Positions 4,877-6,904 of a stretch of DNA of 6,904 bases are shown here, one piece after another. Origin of the DNA: Actinomycetes bacterium. Its GTDB lineage: Bacteria > Actinomycetota > Actinomycetes > Actinomycetales > Demequinaceae. Every line of letters begins with the position of its first letter. The stretch's first letter is position 1. The translations under genes were made by a program, and so were the position numbers. The stretch lies in NCBI GenBank assembly GCA_023442845.1, contig JAEZXC010000124.1, forward strand, positions 1 through 6,904, in the 5' to 3' direction. The notes below the pieces were generated by a model. That model searched no databases, was not told the origin of the DNA, and was given only the letters and a program-made list of their open reading frames with translations.

Positions 4877-6064
4877 ATGGATGCCGACGCCGCTCGCCTC
4901 GCCACGAGCCCTACGGCACTGGCGCTCCTCGACGCTCTTCCTCCTTACGTCGCGTCAGAGTCGCTGTCCCGTTCCCAGCACCTACGTCATCAAGGTGTCG
5001 CGCCCGACGTCGTCTCGGTCGTGATGACGCAATCGCGCCTTCGCGCCGCGGCAGCGTCGAAGTTTGGGGACTTTGCGCGTGGCATGCTTTTCACTCAGGA
5101 CGGGCTCGAACAGGCAACTCGACTGACGGTCGCGGCGTTGCATGCTCAGCGCTACCGCGACGCGGGCATCACCCGTATCGCCGACCTCACATGCGGCATC
5201 GGGGCCGACGCGATGGCGGCCGCAACGCTTGGAGTGGGCGTCATCGCCTTCGAGCGGGAGGCGGCAACGGCTCATATCGCAGACTTCAATCTTCGACATT
5301 GGGATCACGCGCGCGTGGTGCACGCCGATGCGATGGCGACTCTCGCTGTCGGCGATCTAGACGTTGAGGCCATCTTCGCGGATCCCGCCCGGCGCGACGC
5401 GCGCGGACGCCGCCACCACACCTCCGACTACTCGCCTTCACTCGATGACGTCTTTGCGTTGTGCTCGCGCTGGCCCGAGGTGGGCATCAAGGTCGGCCCG
5501 GCGCTGCCCCATGACGCGGTACCTGAGGACGTCGAAGCTCAATGGGTGAGCATTGACGGTGACGTCGTGGAACTTGGATTGTGGTCGGGGCGTCTTGCGC
5601 GCCGCTCGGGCCACAGTGCTCTCGTCATCGCGCGTGGCACCGCGCATGTGTTCGACGCCGATCCGATTCCCGGAGAGGCGGGTGCCTTGGGCGAGTATCT
5701 CTACGAACCCGACGGTGCGATCATTCGCGCCGGCCTCGTCGGCCCCCTTGCGGATGTGCTTGGCGCCCGCCTCATCTCACCCTCGATCGCCTATCTCACG
5801 GCCGACGCCGCACTTAACTCTCCCTTTGTGCGGGGCTTCCGCGTGGTCGAGAACCTCCCGCTCAAGACAAAGCTCATCGCTGGCGCCCTACGCGAGCGCG
5901 GCGTCGGCATTGTCGACATCAAGAAGCGCGGGGTTGACATCACGCCAGAGACGCTTCGCCCCCAACTGAAGCTTCACGGAGACAGCTCGGCTACGGTCAT
6001 CCTCACGCGCGTGGGTGATCAGCGCCGAGCGCTCGTCGCGGAGCCGCTCCACACCACCACCTAG
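4877..6064 (+). CDS. Class I SAM-dependent methyltransferase with THUMP-like C-terminal region
   Basis: The 395-residue protein has an N-terminal helical part (1-100), then a Rossmann-type methyltransferase core. SAM motif I is DLTCGIGAD (103-111), the acidic residue ending strand 2 is probably Glu126 in IAFERE, and the motif IV-like catalytic segment is FADPARRD (168-174), where a DPxR replaces the NPPY of N6-adenine enzymes. The C-terminal third, with SPSIAYLTAD (301-310), FVRGFRVVENLPLKTK (317-332) and GIVDIKKRGVDI (344-355), fits the THUMP-like region of a conserved but functionally undefined actinobacterial family. THUMP domains bind RNA, so a tRNA or rRNA substrate is plausible, but this is inference. 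The start follows no Shine-Dalgarno but has a -10-like box six bases upstream. It diverges from groES by 183 bp, and its TAG stop overlaps the exporter's stop in a shared CTAG. Confidence 0.88.
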   Translation: MDADAARLATSPTALALLDALPPYVASESLSRSQHLRHQGVAPDVVSVVMTQSRLRAAAASKFGDFARGMLFTQDGLEQATRLTVAALHAQRYRDAGITRIADLTCGIGADAMAAATLGVGVIAFEREAATAHIADFNLRHWDHARVVHADAMATLAVGDLDVEAIFADPARRDARGRRHHTSDYSPSLDDVFALCSRWPEVGIKVGPALPHDAVPEDVEAQWVSIDGDVVELGLWSGRLARRSGHSALVIARGTAHVFDADPIPGEAGALGEYLYEPDGAIIRAGLVGPLADVLGARLISPSIAYLTADAALNSPFVRGFRVVENLPLKTKLIAGALRERGVGIVDIKKRGVDITPETLRPQLKLHGDSSATVILTRVGDQRRALVAEPLHTTT

Positions 6065-6675
6065 GCACCGCGCAGCAACTGGATGGCGAGCACCACCATG
6101 ACGACGGCAATGCCACCGTCGAGCCACCGCCATGCCGACGGTCTCGACAACCACCGGCTGAGCAGACGGGCTCCGTAACCCAAACCGGTGAACCACACGA
6201 CGCTTCCCGCCATGGCCCCGGCAGCGAACAGCCACCGCTCATCCCCATGCGTTGCGGCGATCGATCCCAGGAGGAACACGGTGTCGAGATAGACGTGCGG
6301 GTTGAGCCACGTGAGTGCGAGTGCCGTGACGGCAACGCCCCAGGCTGCCTTCCGGGCACGCGGCGCAGTGCCCGGCGCCGTATCAAGCGACTCGCCCCTT
6401 GGCCGCCACGCGCGGTGCGCGGCGAGCGCACCGTAAACCAACAAGAAGGCGGCGCCTCCCACCCGAGCGGCGGTGACAAGCCACGGCGTTGATTCGACGA
6501 GCGCGCCAAGGCCCGCAACACCCGCTGCGATGAGGACGGCATCGGAGACGGCACAGATGACGACGACGAGTGCGACATAGGAGCGCGCAAGCCCTTGGCG
6601 GAGGACAAAGACGTTCTGCGCGCCGATCGCGATGATGAGAGACAGCCCAAGCCCAAAGCCCGCAAGAAGGGTCAC
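6061..6675 (-). CDS. LysE/ArgO-family amino-acid exporter
   Basis: The 204-residue protein is an integral membrane protein with about six hydrophobic segments (roughly 2-20, 36-58, 68-86, 111-130, 147-168, 186-201) and a hydrophilic loop near 88-109. Family signatures are IGAQNVFVLRQGL (17-29) and LTWLNPHVYLDTVFLLG (121-137), as in LysE of Corynebacterium glutamicum and ArgO, which export lysine and arginine out of the cytoplasm. The exact substrate is not readable. A GTG at 6681 is in frame, but it directly abuts the TACGCT -10 box and would lie upstream of the transcription start. GTG 6675 is therefore chosen, six bases downstream, as in neighbouring genes; it removes two residues. The usual adjacent LysG/ArgP activator gene is not seen: the upstream neighbour is a hydrolase end. 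The gene is convergent with the methyltransferase gene, sharing CTAG at the stops, so no terminator separates them. Confidence 0.93.
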   Translation of the reverse strand: MTLLAGFGLGLSLIIAIGAQNVFVLRQGLARSYVALVVVICAVSDAVLIAAGVAGLGALVESTPWLVTAARVGGAAFLLVYGALAAHRAWRPRGESLDTAPGTAPRARKAAWGVAVTALALTWLNPHVYLDTVFLLGSIAATHGDERWLFAAGAMAGSVVWFTGLGYGARLLSRWLSRPSAWRWLDGGIAVVMVVLAIQLLRGA

Positions 6676-6681
6676 GCGCAC

Positions 6682-6687
6682 AGCGTA
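6682..6687 (-). promoter_or_regulatory. -10 box of the LysE-family gene (leaderless)
   Basis: Minus-strand TACGCT (TANNNT) is followed by six bases (GTGCGC) and GTG 6675. It lies in the 49-bp gap after the hydrolase gene and implies that the exporter has its own promoter rather than relying on read-through. Confidence 0.5.
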
Positions 6688-6698
6688 TCGATCGCGTT

Positions 6699-6737
6699 CG
6701 CATCACTGTCGTGATGCGGCAGCGTCAGCCGACGCTG
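6699..6737 (-). repeat. Tandem tetraloop hairpins between the GH3-like gene and the exporter
   Basis: Two perfect inverted repeats lie two bases apart. In the minus-strand RNA, CAGCGTC-GGCT-GACGCTG (6737-6720) comes first and overlaps the UGA stop of the hydrolase gene. CGCATCAC-GACA-GTGATGCG (6718-6699) follows. Neither is followed by a T-run. The pair may act as a U-tract-less terminator of the hydrolase mRNA. The second palindrome is also centred about 33 bases upstream of the predicted exporter transcription start, the place of a -35 element, so it may be an operator. Confidence 0.6.
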
Positions 6738-6904
6738 TCAGCACAGGCGGGGGGCATCCCGGGGATTGCCCACGTGCCGCCTGGCGCGACGGCACCCGCG
6801 AGGACGTCGGAAAGACCGCGCAGTGCGTCAGCCGAACGTCCATACAGCCCCACGTAAGTGGTGGCTGACGATGAGGGAAGCCCCCACGGCGCATCCATCG
6901 CGAC
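6725..6904 (-). CDS. Probable glycoside hydrolase family 3 protein, C-terminal end (cut by window edge)
   Basis: Reading leftward from base 6904, 59 codons run to a TGA at 6727-6725. The sequence includes VAMDAPWGLPSS, then TTYVGLYGRSADALRGLSDV, LAGAVAPGGTWAIPGMPPAC. The order A-x-DAPW/Y-LP, a T-T-x-V-x-x-YGR segment, then A-L-x-x-L-x-D-V-L-x-G and a short G-x-W/LPV-x-GMP/LP tail is what I recall from the C-terminal alpha/beta domain of actinobacterial GH3 beta-N-acetylhexosaminidases and beta-glucosidases. If correct, the enzyme would trim N-acetylglucosamine- or glucose-containing saccharides such as cell-wall fragments. The catalytic N-terminal barrel lies outside the window, so the family call rests on about 50 residues. 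The terminal residues after the last cysteine (ADSVG) are non-conserved. Its stop codon sits inside a hairpin, and the exporter gene begins 49 bp downstream on the same strand. Confidence 0.6.
   Translation of the reverse strand, partial: VAMDAPWGLPSSSATTYVGLYGRSADALRGLSDVLAGAVAPGGTWAIPGMPPACADSVG

Noticed and set aside
6676..6681. GTG at 6681 as start of the exporter
   Set aside because: It abuts the TACGCT -10 box and would lie upstream of the transcription start; GTG 6675 fits better. The difference is two residues.
6703..6894. Minus-strand open frame of 63 codons at the right edge
   Set aside because: A neighbouring frame on the same strand gives a coherent hydrolase C-terminus ending at 6725; this one is its shadow.
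1..6904. Mobile elements, CRISPR arrays, tRNA/rRNA genes or defence systems
   Set aside because: None of their repeats, motifs or genes is visible; composition and gene content look like uninterrupted core chromosome.

Overview
This is high-GC, gene-dense chromosomal DNA from an actinobacterium. The evidence is a WhiB-family Fe-S regulator (found only in Actinobacteria and their phages), an IMPDH paralogue of the GuaB3 type, a CIRCE-controlled groES, and several genes with a TANNNT-like -10 box six or seven bases before the start codon, the arrangement of leaderless actinobacterial transcripts. The gene content and proteins look like the order Micrococcales (Cellulomonas/Demequina-like); the genus is a guess. 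I see no mobile element, CRISPR array, rRNA or tRNA gene.

Layout, left to right: the N-terminal part of a YdeI/OmpD-associated family protein (-); guaB3 (-); a DEDDh 3'-5' exonuclease (+); guaB encoding IMP dehydrogenase (-); a 278-bp divergent regulatory spacer; a WhiB3/WhiD-type regulator (+); a 17-bp-stem bidirectional terminator; groES (-) with SD, promoter and a perfect CIRCE operator; a class I SAM methyltransferase with THUMP-like C-terminal region (+); a LysE/ArgO-family amino-acid exporter (-) whose stop codon overlaps that of the methyltransferase; and the C-terminal end of a probable glycoside hydrolase family 3 protein (-). The two edge genes are cut by the window.

The core order groES - whiB3/whiD - guaB - guaB3 is, from memory, the order around Mycobacterium tuberculosis Rv3418c-Rv3410c and Streptomyces coelicolor SCO4761-SCO4771. 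Here it looks stripped down: groEL1 and sigD, which lie in that block in those genomes, are absent, and an exonuclease on the opposite strand separates guaB from guaB3. The functional themes are guanine nucleotide synthesis (guaB, perhaps guaB3), protein folding under heat stress (groES/HrcA), redox or developmental regulation (whiB) and nucleic-acid processing (exonuclease, methyltransferase).

The window is mostly ordinary core genome. The points most worth a second look are the repeated leaderless-promoter architecture at six of the eight starts visible in the window, the glutamine at the catalytic-cysteine position of GuaB3, two back-to-back tetraloop hairpins upstream of the exporter (one centred on its predicted -35 region), the orphan groES, and the uncharacterised methyltransferase. 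I found no convincing new multi-gene system.
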